From assembly GCA_021029095.1 (NCBI GenBank), contig JAJOHG010000228.1, positions 1-41,514 of the forward strand: DNA of 41,514 bases. The letters run 5' to 3'. Origin of the DNA: Phellopilus nigrolimitatus (lineage: Eukaryota; Basidiomycota; Agaricomycetes; Hymenochaetales; Hymenochaetaceae). The notes beneath the pieces are model-generated. The model worked only from the letters and a program-made list of their open reading frames with translations. It searched no databases and was not told the origin of the DNA. Both the position numbers and the translations under genes were made by a program. Shown here in pieces: positions 10,372-20,916 of this stretch; the stretch's first letter is position 1; every line of letters starts with the position of its first letter.

Positions 10372-13249
10372 ATGGCAGCTCTTCGCGCTCTCTGGCTTGC
10401 GCCTCTCGTCCTGCTAACTGTGCGGGCTGCGTCAAACCAGTCTGCGTCAAGCGGCTTTAGCAGTTTAAGTGCGACTTTGACGACTGTAGTTGCCAGCTCG
10501 TCGAGCTTCACTCCGTCCACTATCACACCGGCTCCCTCCAGCACTGTAGCCATTTCGGGCTCATCTACGGCCGCGCAGACTTCAACAACTGCTTCATTTG
10601 TCGCCATCGGTTCGATTCCCCGCAATTTCTCCGATGTCGAGCTGGAGCTACTTTGGGCTCTCGTACGTTCTCGTTAAAATTTGTGTTTGATGAATTTCCT
10701 CGAGCTCAAATGGATGTGCGTGTGTCAGGTTGGCCCAGTTGAAGAGCCGCCGTTCACGACAACGCCAGTCCCTGATGTACCCGTAACGTTGCCTACCGCG
10801 CCCCCGCCGCTCTACCCTACGTGGTACGCGCTACAGCCGAAGAACATCTTCCCGAACTTGACTTTTCCGAGTGGCTTCAAGTTCGGTGTCGCTACTTCAG
10901 CGTACCAGGTCGAGGGCGCAGCAAAGAGTGACGGTAAAGGCCCGACTGGTTGGGACTGGGGTGCACGGCAAATAGGTTCATTCCCCGTGCAAATAAGTGT
11001 AAGTTATGGAAATTGATATTCTTATTTCAAGGCCAGAGCGGAGACATTGCGGACCTCCAATACTTTCTATATAAAAACGACACAGCTAGCACGGCTGCCT
11101 TGGGCGTGAATGCTCAATCCTTCTCGTATGGCTCTTTTTTTCTCCTGCTTCTTGTGCAAAGCTTAATACTTATTTCCGTCGAAGCATATCATGGGCTCGT
11201 ATTTTCCCATTTGGTACGAAGGACTCTCCCGTAAATCAGCCGGGATTGGACCATTATTCTGACCGTGGGTGTTATCTGAGCGATTTAGTCGTAGAAATTC
11301 TGATTCCTTTCTTTGTGGGACTTGCAGTGATCAATTACTCCCTCTCTCTTGGCGTCGAGCCCGTTGTTACCCTATGTGTGTCCTCATTCCTACAAATAAC
11401 CACCTAAGAAGAAAAAAACTTAACTGCAGAACTTTTTAGTTCACTGGGATCTCCCGCTTGCGCTGTCAGCTTACTATGGAGGCTTCACTTCGCCCGATAT
11501 CGTCGATGATTACGTCCAGTGCGCTCGCGTTAAGAAACATTCCTCGTTTATTTTTACTGATTTTCCCCCCTTATACAACAGTTATGCAGAGACGGTCTTT
11601 AAGGCGTACAACGGCAGTGTCAAGATGTGGTACACGTTCAACGAGCCGTACGTTTACTGTGAGCAACTTGCCGTATATCCATTTGGTATGTGATTCTGCC
11701 CTGCTTCAAATAAGGAAAAATCTTAAATACTAGTTTCCTCTAGACTTGACACTGGCTCCCGGTGTGAACTCGAGCACAGCACCGTTTCTGTGCGCATACT
11801 ATTTGTGTGAGGCATTATATTGTCTATTTGAAGTTACGGTATAACCTGAACTGGTGGTTTTTCGAACGCAGTGAAGGCCCACGCGGGTGCAGTGAAGGCG
11901 TTCAGAGCCATGAACATAACTGGTGAGATTGCATTCAAGAACAACGGCTATGTGTAAGTTGTTTTTCTCTCCTTTGTTTTCCGAATTTCTTTAGCCAATA
12001 ACTCCCTTTGATCGAACAGGGGAAAACCATGGCGCACGAATACAACAGAGGATACGGAGGCGGTTGAGCGAAACGCCGCTTTCGGGATTGGCGCTTTTTC
12101 GGAGGCCGTTTATGGTTCAGGCGACTGGCCTGACATTATGAAGGAAACACTCCCGGAGTCGATCTTGCCGAGGTTCACAGAAGAGGAACAGAAGGATCTC
12201 AAGGGTGAGCCCATACTTTTTTTCTGTCATTTCTTCCGGGCCTTTCTGACGTGCATATTGTGATTCTCCCTCCTCCTGTTGTTCCAGGTTCGGCAGATTT
12301 CTTCGCGATCGATGCGTACTCCAGTCTTTGGGTTGCCGCGCCACCTAATGGCATAGCGAGCTGCCTAGCGAATCCGAGCGATCCGTACTTTCCATTCTGC
12401 TTCGTACAGGTGGACTACGACTCAAGCACAAACTGGCCTGCGGGGGTCACCGGGTCAGGCGAGGAAGCATCGTGGCTCAAGGCCACCCCGAACAACCTCA
12501 GGCACGAGCTGAGCGCTATCAAGAAAAGGTGGCCGTATAACAAGATCGTGAGTACTTGTCTTCCCTCGTTCCTCAACTGAGAGAAGGTTAGGGTTTTCGG
12601 TTTTACTCAATGCTTCTATTGCAGTACATTTCTGAGTTTGGCTTTGCGGAGCCCGAGGAGCAGTCTAGAACAAATTTGGCTTGGGTTTTGGACGATGCCG
12701 ATCGCACCAGTGAGAATTTGACCTTCGATTTTTTAAATTGCCTTTGGTCAGCTGACCACATATCTCCGACTTCTGCAGACTATTACATGACCATGCTCGG
12801 CGAGGCCCTCCTGGCCATCCACGAAGATGGAATACCACTTGCTGGAACGTTCGCGTGGGGTAAGTACATCTTCTTTTACATGGGTCTATACTTGCCTAAC
12901 TACGCGGAATTACTTAACAGGGATGATTGATGACTTGGAGTGGCAGGTTGGACAAGAGTCGAGGTGAGTGGCTATGTAGCACCGTCTGCATAGCACAAGA
13001 CCTTCTCCGCATTACCCGAAGTGGGCGCTGAACTAAAGGAGATGCTCTTGACAATTGCGGACTCGAACTAATACGCCCTTGTTGTCACAGGTTCGGGATA
13101 CAGTATGTCAACTATACGACTTTCGAAAGGTCATACAAGCGCTCGGCCATGGCTCTATGTAAGTACTCCGGCTTATCTATCAGACGCAGGATGAGGACTC
13201 ACGCGGAGTCGTTAACCTACCAGCGGAGTTTTTCAGCTCCCACACGTAA
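10372..13249 (+). CDS. Secreted glycoside hydrolase family 1 (beta-glucosidase-like)
   Basis: Retaining beta-glycosidase of the (beta/alpha)8 GH1 fold, probably extracellular. Sixteen exons give 613 aa: 10372-10662, 10729-10986, 11037-11125, 11185-11264, 11328-11375, 11440-11518, 11582-11685, 11744-11806, 11872-11953, 12020-12204, 12288-12547, 12625-12709, 12779-12859, 12921-12963, 13091-13158, 13224-13249. A signal peptide (about 1-20) and a Ser/Thr-rich region (about 20-90) precede FPSGFKFGVATSAYQVEGAA, then SISWARIFPFG and LFHWDLP. The acid/base is Glu303 in TFNEP. The nucleophile is Glu517 in YISEFGF, where the common TENG is replaced by SEFG. DLEW near the end is the glycone-site motif. 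The donor at 10987 was preferred over 10999, which also keeps frame but leaves a 38-bp intron. The substrate cannot be read from sequence. Confidence 0.9.
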
Positions 13250-13804
13250 GCATGCGCCGGGAGATGCCACGGTGTCTGGATCCGAGAGCAGGACGGAAAG
13301 GGGCCTGACTATGATAGTGATCATGAGCACACATGGACGAAATTGAAGGAGAATAAAATAAGTTCGATGAAAGGGACTCTTCTAGAAAAAAATACAAGGA
13401 TGTAATAGCGATCGTAATCAAAAGCTATGTTAACCCAGTGTGGTTGACAGTTTGACTGCTTTTTTTCGTCCCGAAGAACACCGCCACCTGGTGACCAACC
13501 AGACTGTAATTGGTCACAAAACAGGATAACAAGCGTCACTCTCCTCTTGTTCTTAACCACCATCATTCGCCCGCTGCACGTCTCCTAACCCACCTTCCTC
13601 CTCCCTTTGTTTGTGAGTGCCCTCATCGTCCTCATTGTCGTTGCGCAGCGGGCTAATCTGTCCACGATTTGTATCCGATCTCCCCACTGTCGTCTCTGAT
13701 CGTTGCGATCTCGTGAATAATCTGCACTTTCGGATTGCCCGCTCTGAACGGAACGCTTCTTGCACCTGCAGCTGTTCGCGACTTCTGCCTAGCTCGCGTT
13801 CACC
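13250..13804. other. Spacer between GH1 and UBC4
   Basis: No gene recognised. It should hold the GH1 3' UTR and the UBC4 promoter. The last 200 bp are pyrimidine-rich, as is common before highly expressed fungal genes. Confidence 0.4.
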
Positions 13805-14615
<811 letters not shown>

Positions 14616-14934
14616 TAGTAGTAGCAGCTTTCATTTCACGTGTATAGCTATCGTTTGGGAATGTACTCTCTTTTTGCCTTGACTGTTATCGATTTTTGTG
14701 TCAAGATCCGTGAGACCATTTTTTCTGAGCTTGAGGCCAAAAGTGTGTTTCTGAGTTGTACTGCGCATCTCGTCTATAGCCGGAGCTTATTCTGCCTTAT
14801 GATCAGTGGACGACGGCCTCGTCCGAGACTATGATGTATTCGGCAGGCAACCTGACCTGATCAGTAAGAAAACCGAAAGTTCATGCGAATCCTGAGATTT
14901 ACTCTTCAACGTACACGACGTTGAAGTACTGAAC
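14616..14934. other. Spacer between UBC4 and the PIG-L-like gene
   Basis: No gene seen. Two same-strand genes share this 319-bp gap, so it must hold the UBC4 3' UTR and the promoter of the next gene. Confidence 0.4.
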
Positions 14935-16077
14935 ATGGCAAAAAAAGCGGCGGGAACCCCGAAGAAAACGGCACCGTCTAGCAAGGCAAGCAACAGCAAG
15001 GCCGACGCTGCCGCAGCAGCAGCAGCAGCAGCAGCAGCTCCAGCACCCGCCGCGCCGCCAGCGACCACTGAATCATCGGTTCGCCCGGCGGTCCGGGGGA
15101 CGCTCCTCTTCCGCCTGCTTTTCCTCCTCTTCCCACTTCTGCAGATGATGTGGACCGCCGAGGCGCCGCAGCGGCCGTTCGGGTTCGTCCGCGACCCCGC
15201 GACGGGCGCCATGCTGCTCACGGAGCTCATCCAGCCACGTATCCTGCTTGTCGCGGCCCACCCGCGCGACACCCCGCTGTTCGCGCCGACGGTCGTCTCG
15301 CTGCTCAGCAAGGAGAAGAGGGAGGATGCGACGTTCTTTGCGCTGACGTTGGCTGCAGGCGAGGACAAGGGGCGAAAGGAAGAGTGGGCGAAGAGCTGGG
15401 ACGAGTTCGGCCTGGAGGAGGAGAGGAGGTTCCTCCTTGATGTTCCGTGAGTATTCTCTATAATTGCGGGTTTCGGTTGCGTTTGTTTATTGAGAATAAT
15501 GCCTCAGAGAGCTCAAAGACAGTCCTGAAGTGACATGGAGCCCAGATTTCATCGCAGAGCAAGTCAAGCCATTCGTTCTGGAGCACAAAATTGATACTGT
15601 AAGCTCCATGGCTACTGGATCTTCTTATATTGTCTAATGTTCCTTTCTTTTCAGATCCTCACGTTCGACGAAGGAGGGATTACCGGGAACCCGCACCATA
15701 AAGCACTATCCGCAGGGGTCGCCGAGCTTGTCTCGTCTCCCTCCCTCGCAGCAGCGCTTGCTGCACAGCCCGCCGCGCTGCGGAATCCGACGGCGCCGCG
15801 GCGCCTCGTTTTGCGCTCGCGGTCGTGGGCGCGGAATCTTGGTTTATTCACGCCGATCGTCGAACATGCCGTGCTTGGCGCGCAGGCGCTGCGTTCTGAC
15901 CCTGCGAAGATGAGAGCAGAGGGTACGCGCGCGCCGACTTACTTCGTGAGCGACGTGAAGGGCTACATCAAGGCGTGGAAAGCGCTGCTGAACCAGCCTA
16001 GCCAAATGGGCCCAAAGGAGCTCGCGTTATGGGTCCTAGGAAGGAGTATGTGGATTAATGAATGGGTAGAGGTTTGA
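14935..16077 (+). CDS. PIG-L/GPI12-like GlcNAc-PI de-N-acetylase homologue with altered active site
   Basis: Resembles the ER enzyme that deacetylates GlcNAc-PI in the second step of GPI-anchor synthesis. Three exons (14935-15446, 15508-15598, 15655-16077) give 341 aa. A Lys/Ala-rich start with a poly-Ala run is followed by one membrane segment (about 56-73) and the LmbE/PIG-L domain from about 100. The motif usually AHPDDE reads AHPRDT (His109, Arg111, Asp112, Thr113), and the usual GHxNH reads GNPHH (Asn213, His216). By analogy with MshB the zinc ligands (His, Asp, His) are kept, while the general-base Asp and the catalytic His are replaced. The C-terminus SMWINEWVEV matches the family end. 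Activity is doubtful; a divergent or non-catalytic paralogue is possible. Exon 1 is very GC-rich. Confidence 0.75.
15013..15036 (+). repeat. (GCA)8 microsatellite coding for poly-alanine
   Basis: Eight pure GCA units sit in the N-terminal region of the PIG-L-like gene and, with neighbouring GCT/GCC codons, encode an Ala run before the membrane segment. The length is likely to vary among strains. Confidence 0.85.
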
Positions 16078-16417
16078 GGGTGTTCGTTCGCAACCTCGTT
16101 TTGTTCCGCTCTCATGCAGAGACAAGAGAGCCAGGAGCGGAGCTCACTCCTACGTTGATGTATTCGGAACACTTTATGGCAGTAATCTTTTTCCATTGCG
16201 CATGTATCCTTAAACCTTCCGTTTCTCGTTTTCTTTCTTGCATAGCCGTTCTCTTATTCTTACTCGTCGTCAACGAATAAAAGCACGTATCCATCGAACG
16301 GCATAGTTGAATCCATGGGCTTGGCTAGTTGGAGCACAAGTGGGAGCAAGAGATCAGTATAATACAAGCTTCGGTATACATTGACGAGTTCGAAAATGCG
16401 ACTTTGTTAGCATAGGT
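16078..16417. other. Convergent spacer between the PIG-L-like gene and PIN4
   Basis: No ORF of interest. It carries both 3' UTRs; GAATAAAAGC near 16275 may serve as a polyadenylation signal for the + strand gene. Confidence 0.4.
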
Positions 16418-17090
16418 TCAGCGCCGGCCTTCGACCATGATGATATGGTACCCGTATGTTGTCTTCACGAGTGGAGAAAGCAAAGGCTTGCTCACTGTCG
16501 AAGGCGTCAGAGCAAAGGCGGCGTCCTGGAAGGGACCCTACATACCAGTTCAAATCAGTATTGTGGAAGTCGTAGGATCTAAAGAACTCACGACCATGGA
16601 CCCTCGCGACATCCAGCCTAAACTTCCGCCCGCTGATAAAGGAATACATCAGTAGTTGTTCGAGTATCCGGTTCAAGCAAAAGCTGGAAAGCCAGCAGGT
16701 TCTCACCCTTTGCTTTATCCTCAGAGTAAGTCTGAGCGACTTTATCAAATGCTTCTCCAGACTACATAAAGTAGTGATTTCCGTTTGCAATCCGCTCTCC
16801 AGGCAAATTTAAAATGATATGACTCACGTCTAGCTGTGCCAATGCTTCCAGTGCCCTCGACTGCTTCTCACACAAGATGTGTCGAACGTTAATAGCGGTG
16901 GCAGGCTTCAATCCGCCTTTCCCCTGTTACAAAGTTGAAGCATTAGTACGTCGCAGAACAATCGACTGGTAGTATGAAGACGATCAATCCGAGGACAAGA
17001 ATCGCAACACACCTTAGCTTCCTCTTTTACTTTCTTATCCCCGCCTCCTTTCTTATCTGCAGTTTTTTTGTCCGCCGCTTTCTTTGCCAT
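16418..17090 (-). CDS. Parvulin-type peptidyl-prolyl isomerase (PIN4/Par14)
   Basis: Non-phospho-specific parvulin that isomerises prolyl bonds; mammalian Par14 acts in ribosome biogenesis and chromatin. Five exons (minus: 17013-17090, 16828-16923, 16707-16761, 16592-16632, 16418-16537) give 129 aa, as in Par14 (131). A Lys-rich flexible N-terminus ([14 protein letters not shown]) is followed by the rotamase domain: [52 protein letters not shown] and [14 protein letters not shown]. There is no WW domain, which excludes the Pin1 class. The basic start resembles RPS25 but the rest does not. An hAT-type element lies about 110 bp upstream of the start codon. Confidence 0.92.
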
Positions 17091-17201
17091 TGTCAGACTG
17101 AACTGGTTTTGCTGGCAGATTGAACAAACGCGGCGACTGTGGCTGTTCCGAGCACGCGACGCGTCGTTTCGTGGCGGTGAATTTGAAGTTAGCGTACAGC
17201 T

Positions 17202-17209
17202 ACCACAAC
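17202..17209. repeat. Left 8-bp target site duplication
   Basis: ACCACAAC immediately precedes the left terminal inverted repeat and is repeated exactly at 18083-18090. Confidence 0.88.
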
Positions 17210-17628
17210 TAGGGCTCCGCAACGTACCGTATACTGGTACGTACGTATTTTCGAAACCTGAATACTGGTACGTTCAGTATTAATACGGTCCGTATTTTGA
17301 GTTTTCGTGGGCACATACGGTACGGTACTGGTACGGTACTGACCGTATACGGTGATACGTCGTATACGGGTTAGGTAAACATAGAAGAAAGTTTCGTTTT
17401 GGAAATTTTACAAGAGTTTGTCGCATTTTGCCTTTTTCCGGCATCAAAATCATATTTATTTGTTGAGAAGAGCAAACGGCAGGCAGTGGCAAGAAAAAAA
17501 AAAGAGAGGAGGGGGGAGGGGATGGCGGCACCAAAGTCCCACTTTTATTTTTCCAATTTCATTTGAATCTGCTCTATGACACACGTATGATGCAAAAAAA
17601 AAAGACTGGAAAAGGTAGAAAATTGAGG

Positions 17629-17673
17629 GAGATAGTCGTGCTCGTCGTTCGACACGACGAGCACAACTATCTC
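17629..17673. repeat. Internal hairpin, 19-bp arms with 7-nt loop
   Basis: The arms GAGATAGTCGTGCTCGTCG (17629-17647) and CGACGAGCACAACTATCTC (17655-17673) pair at 18 of 19 positions, the exception being a G-T wobble-type mismatch, around loop TTCGACA. It sits near the middle of the hAT-type element. Confidence 0.85.
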
Positions 17674-17965
17674 GGTGTCGCGCGCGGCGCGGGAAGCCAG
17701 CGGCGTGCGTTGATGGCGATGAAAAGTCACGTGGATTGCCAACACGGGCAGTGCCGACGATCCACGCTGTGGTGGCACGGCCGTGGTGATGTCAAATAGC
17801 CGGCAATCAGCATTTATTTGAAGTATTATTTGCAGTTGGGAGACTAATACCTAATTAGAGGTATGTACCTCACGATCACATGCTTCTAGTTAGATAGTAT
17901 GGGTGTAGGGTCACGTATCACGTATTACGAACGTATACAGACATATTATACGGGTTCAATACGTG

Positions 17966-17991
17966 TACGGTCACGTAAATACGTGACCGTA
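17966..17991. repeat. Palindrome with 12-bp arms and 2-nt centre
   Basis: TACGGTCACGTA, AA, TACGTGACCGTA form a perfect inverted repeat within the right subterminal region of the hAT-type element. Confidence 0.85.
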
Positions 17992-18030
17992 TTTTAGACC
18001 CTCGGAGAGCATTACGATACTGGTACGTGA

Positions 18031-18050
18031 CCGTACCGTACCGTACCGTA
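18031..18050. repeat. (CCGTA)4 tandem in the right end of the element
   Basis: Four perfect CCGTA units, a subterminal motif of the element that also occurs in inverted form near the left end (TACGGTACGG, about 17313-17322). Confidence 0.85.
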
Positions 18051-18082
18051 TTTCGTATATACGGGTACGTTGCGGAGCCCTA

Positions 18083-18090
18083 ACCACAAC
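18083..18090. repeat. Right 8-bp target site duplication
   Basis: ACCACAAC directly after the right terminal inverted repeat, identical to 17202-17209. Confidence 0.88.
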
Positions 18091-18239
18091 CAGCACGAAT
18101 TGTGGCTACAAGAACAATGGAAGTGGCCCGATGGACATCATTCTTATACACAGCTTTGTCTCACCATGGATGCATCGTTCAGAATGTTGAATCCCTACTT
18201 CATCTTCCACTCATGAATTATCCATAGGCGTTGAAAGCC

Positions 18240-20215
18240 ATGACGGATCCAACAGAACGGTCCGGAAACGATGCTCAGTCGTTCAGTAACGAACAAGTCA
18301 GTTTATCGCCTTGCTATACTCCTATTTTATGATATCTAATCATGCTATTCTTTATTTTCAGATTTTGATCGTCACTGAGAACCAAGGCCAGGAGTCCTCG
18401 ACGGTTCAAGTGAGGCAGCCGCTTCATATCAACGACCTCATGCCTGAACTACTCTCATCGATCTTTCTCGAACTCATGTCTCATCTTACGAGAGGCGACG
18501 AGGATGGAGACCCATATGCGTGGCTGTACGTTACCGAGGTCTGCAAGCTGTGGCACGACGTGGCCCTCTCGTGCCCTGCTCTGTGGTCATCCATCTCCCC
18601 TTCTTTCAAGCCCGAAGTCATCGAAATGCTCTTGAAACGCTCGAAGTCGTCTCTGCTCGATATAGATCTTGATATCTCACCCAAACGGATAAAAAGCCAC
18701 GAAACTGCGGAGAAAATAATTTCCCTGATGAACCGGACGCACGATCGTACTGGACAGTTGGAAATCGGAGTTTGGGATGGAATCAACCCGCTTGTTCATA
18801 TAAGTGACATGTCCTTCCCTCGCCTACAAGACCTCAGCATCAACTGCTACGCTCTCACAGGCCTGCCGCTGAAGATCCCAGGAGATCTTCTGCCGAACGA
18901 TTTGCGATCGCTGAAGAAGGTTTCTCTGGAATTTTGCCAAACAGCATGGAACGCCCCGATTTTCGCCGGCCTGACAAGCCTTTCCTTATGCTTTGTTAGT
19001 GGGTTTGAACCGTCAAATACTCTTAACATGAATTCTCTACTCACTATCCTCGAGAAATGTCCTGCACTGGAGGAGCTTTCCTTGGTGGAGCATCAGTATG
19101 GGGACGAGTTAGACGGGTTCGTTTTTCCGCATTACGTTAAACAGGTCCCACTTATCCGTCTACGCAACCTCCAAATAAAGACGGGCATTTGCCAGCTCGC
19201 TATTCTTTTGCGGCTCGTCAAGCTGCCTACTATTTTTGATTGGGATATTTCTTGTTTTGATGTCGAGAATAAAGACGTTCGCATGCTTGTCGCGCTCTCG
19301 GATCAACTGAGGAACGACTTCCGAAATGATTTCGCAAACGAACGCCAAATCAACATCGAGAATGGTACTCAGAACAAAACGGCGTCGGTAGTCCCGACAG
19401 GACGTTTATTCGAGTACCCGCGGACCATGAATAACAGCGCCATGTCCATAAGCGTTACAGAGATGGGTGTTACAGTTTCTGCAACTGTCTCCTCTGCGAG
19501 TCGACCGGACCGAACGTTCAAGAACTCCCTCACTTTGCAGTCTTACGGTCTCGACAGCAGACAGTCACCTCTCAAAGTGAAAATGGATGGGTTGCGCAGG
19601 GCTTTTTTGCTTGCATTTCCGACGAGTCCGCAGATTTTGGCGGTAGACCTGAGCTCGCCTAGCATTCGCATCTCTCTCTTTGACAGCCCGATGGCGTGGG
19701 CGGATTTTCTCGACTCCTGTCCCGATCTCGAGCAGCTTACTATCAATCTCGATTTAGTCTGCTATGAGTCGATCGCGGACGTAGCAGGGACGGTCCTGAA
19801 AGCCATGACGTGGAGTGCACTCCCGGACGTGCTTCTGCCGGATTTCGGCCTGCCACAAGAAGTCATGCCTATTGTCATGCCTGTCCCCATTTGTCGCCGA
19901 CTCAAGACAATTATATTTGAGTCCCGCAATATCAAAGCACTCGCCCCTTGCGCGGCCCCAGAGTTTTGGGATTTGATGATGAACATGCTCGAGCATCGCA
20001 GAAACCAGACCGGTCGACAAATCAATGTGCAGTTTGCTGTTTCGCGCGAAATTAAATTTATGGGCCGGCCAAGGCAAATGGGCCGCCTGTGCGCGCTGGT
20101 CAGAAAACCCGGTGAGGTCCATGCATTCTGCAAGGGATGGTTTCACCGAAAAATAAGGAGACAAGATGGCGACAATGAAGATATACGGACAAACGAGAAC
20201 GCAGGTCAAGGTTGA
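18240..20215 (+). CDS. F-box protein with LRR-like region
   Basis: Likely substrate receptor of an SCF ubiquitin ligase; substrate unknown. Two exons, 18240-18296 and 18362-20215, give 636 aa. The F-box covers about residues 40-95 (PLHINDLMPELLSSIFLEL ... VCKLWHDVALSCPALWSSI). Degenerate leucine-rich segments follow (RLQDLSINCYALTGLPL, LTSLSLCFVSGF, CPALEELSLVEHQ, CPDLEQLTINLDL). This arrangement is typical of the expanded F-box families of Agaricomycetes. The start was chosen because a 19-codon first exon splices in frame to the long exon; the long frame alone would begin inside the intron. Its upstream region contains the hAT-type insertion about 160 bp before the start codon. Confidence 0.8.
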
Positions 20216-20916
20216 AGGCTTCATAGGTACAGGCTTGAAGTGAAGGCCGGAAGTCGAATCTTCAGCACGATCCAATGTTCTAAACAAAAGTATGGCAGTG
20301 CTGATTTCACCGAAATCGGAATAATCAAACAAGTCGTTTTACCGTCCTTTCTTAGCGCTTATAGTAAGCGGGACTAACTATGTCTTATTTCAAAGAAATC
20401 CAGCACAAACTCGTAGGTGTATAATCATAAAAATATCGGAAGCCCCAAAAGATAGCTCTTCGAATAAAATATTAGAAAAATAAACATAACTTCTGCCTAC
20501 TCATTCGGCTCTTTTCAAAGGAGGGACACAATTTGATACGGAAGTGTTCGAATAGGAACCACTGGAGCATTTCAAAGTGTATTTGCAAATGGGAGATTCG
20601 AATGACCAACAGATAACGCGTGCGAAGGTAGGCCATTTTTTATACTCCATAGGACTAGGGATGCTCGGTGTAAGTCTCCAGAAAAAAGGCTGCTAGCACT
20701 TGCAGGGACGAAAGGCGGCGCGGTTATGTGTATCGGAACAGACGGCATTGGCATCCCGGGAGGGGATCTAGCGTAGGGATGGTGCGTGTTAACTCCAGGA
20801 GGGGAGACGGGTTGCGTTCGACATTCTGTGCTCAGCGATGACAGATTTTGATGTGGAGGTGGCGTCGATTAGGGTCACAGCAAGGAAGGCTGATCCGGGC
20901 CACCCAACCAGTGCAA
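20216..20916. other. Convergent spacer between the F-box gene and the SANT gene
   Basis: On the minus strand an open frame at 20572-20754 (Pro/Ser-rich, APPFVPASASSLFSG) may be an extra 3' exon of the SANT gene. A donor GTATGC at about 20935 and an acceptor CACAG near 20829 would join the two in frame, giving a C-terminal extension of about 85 residues. I left it out of the main model because that intron would be longer than its neighbours. Confidence 0.35.

Larger units (their letters stand above)
17210..18082. mobile_element. Non-autonomous hAT-superfamily element (MITE-like), 873 bp
   Basis: The ends are perfect 19-bp terminal inverted repeats, TAGGGCTCCGCAACGTACC at 17210-17228 and its reverse complement at 18064-18082. 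They are flanked by an exact 8-bp target duplication ACCACAAC (17202-17209 and 18083-18090), the hallmark of hAT transposition. The outer 150-190 bp of each end are crowded with CCGTAC/GTACGG hexamers, typical of subterminal transposase-binding repeats. There is no transposase ORF. The interior contains a long hairpin (17629-17673), a 26-bp near-perfect palindrome and a poly-A tract. It lies in the shared promoter of PIN4 and the F-box gene. The perfect duplication suggests a fairly recent insertion. Confidence 0.9.

Noticed and set aside
11000..11036. Alternative 38-bp GH1 intron using the GTAAGT donor at 10999
   Set aside because: It keeps frame and has a better donor, but it is shorter than any other intron here; the 50-bp version from 10987 was preferred, and the difference is four residues.
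14829..15368. 179-residue ORF on the minus strand over the PIG-L-like exon
   Set aside because: It is the antisense shadow of a GC-rich coding exon; its Ala/Ser/Arg runs come from the (GCA)n repeat and opposite-strand codons.
16908..17090. Lysine-rich start MAKKAADKK read as ribosomal protein S25
   Set aside because: Downstream exons encode a complete parvulin domain ([24 protein letters not shown]), not S25.
17563..17799. 78-residue ORF inside the hAT-type element as a transposase remnant
   Set aside because: It runs through a poly-A tract and a hairpin and shows no hAT dimerisation or catalytic motif.
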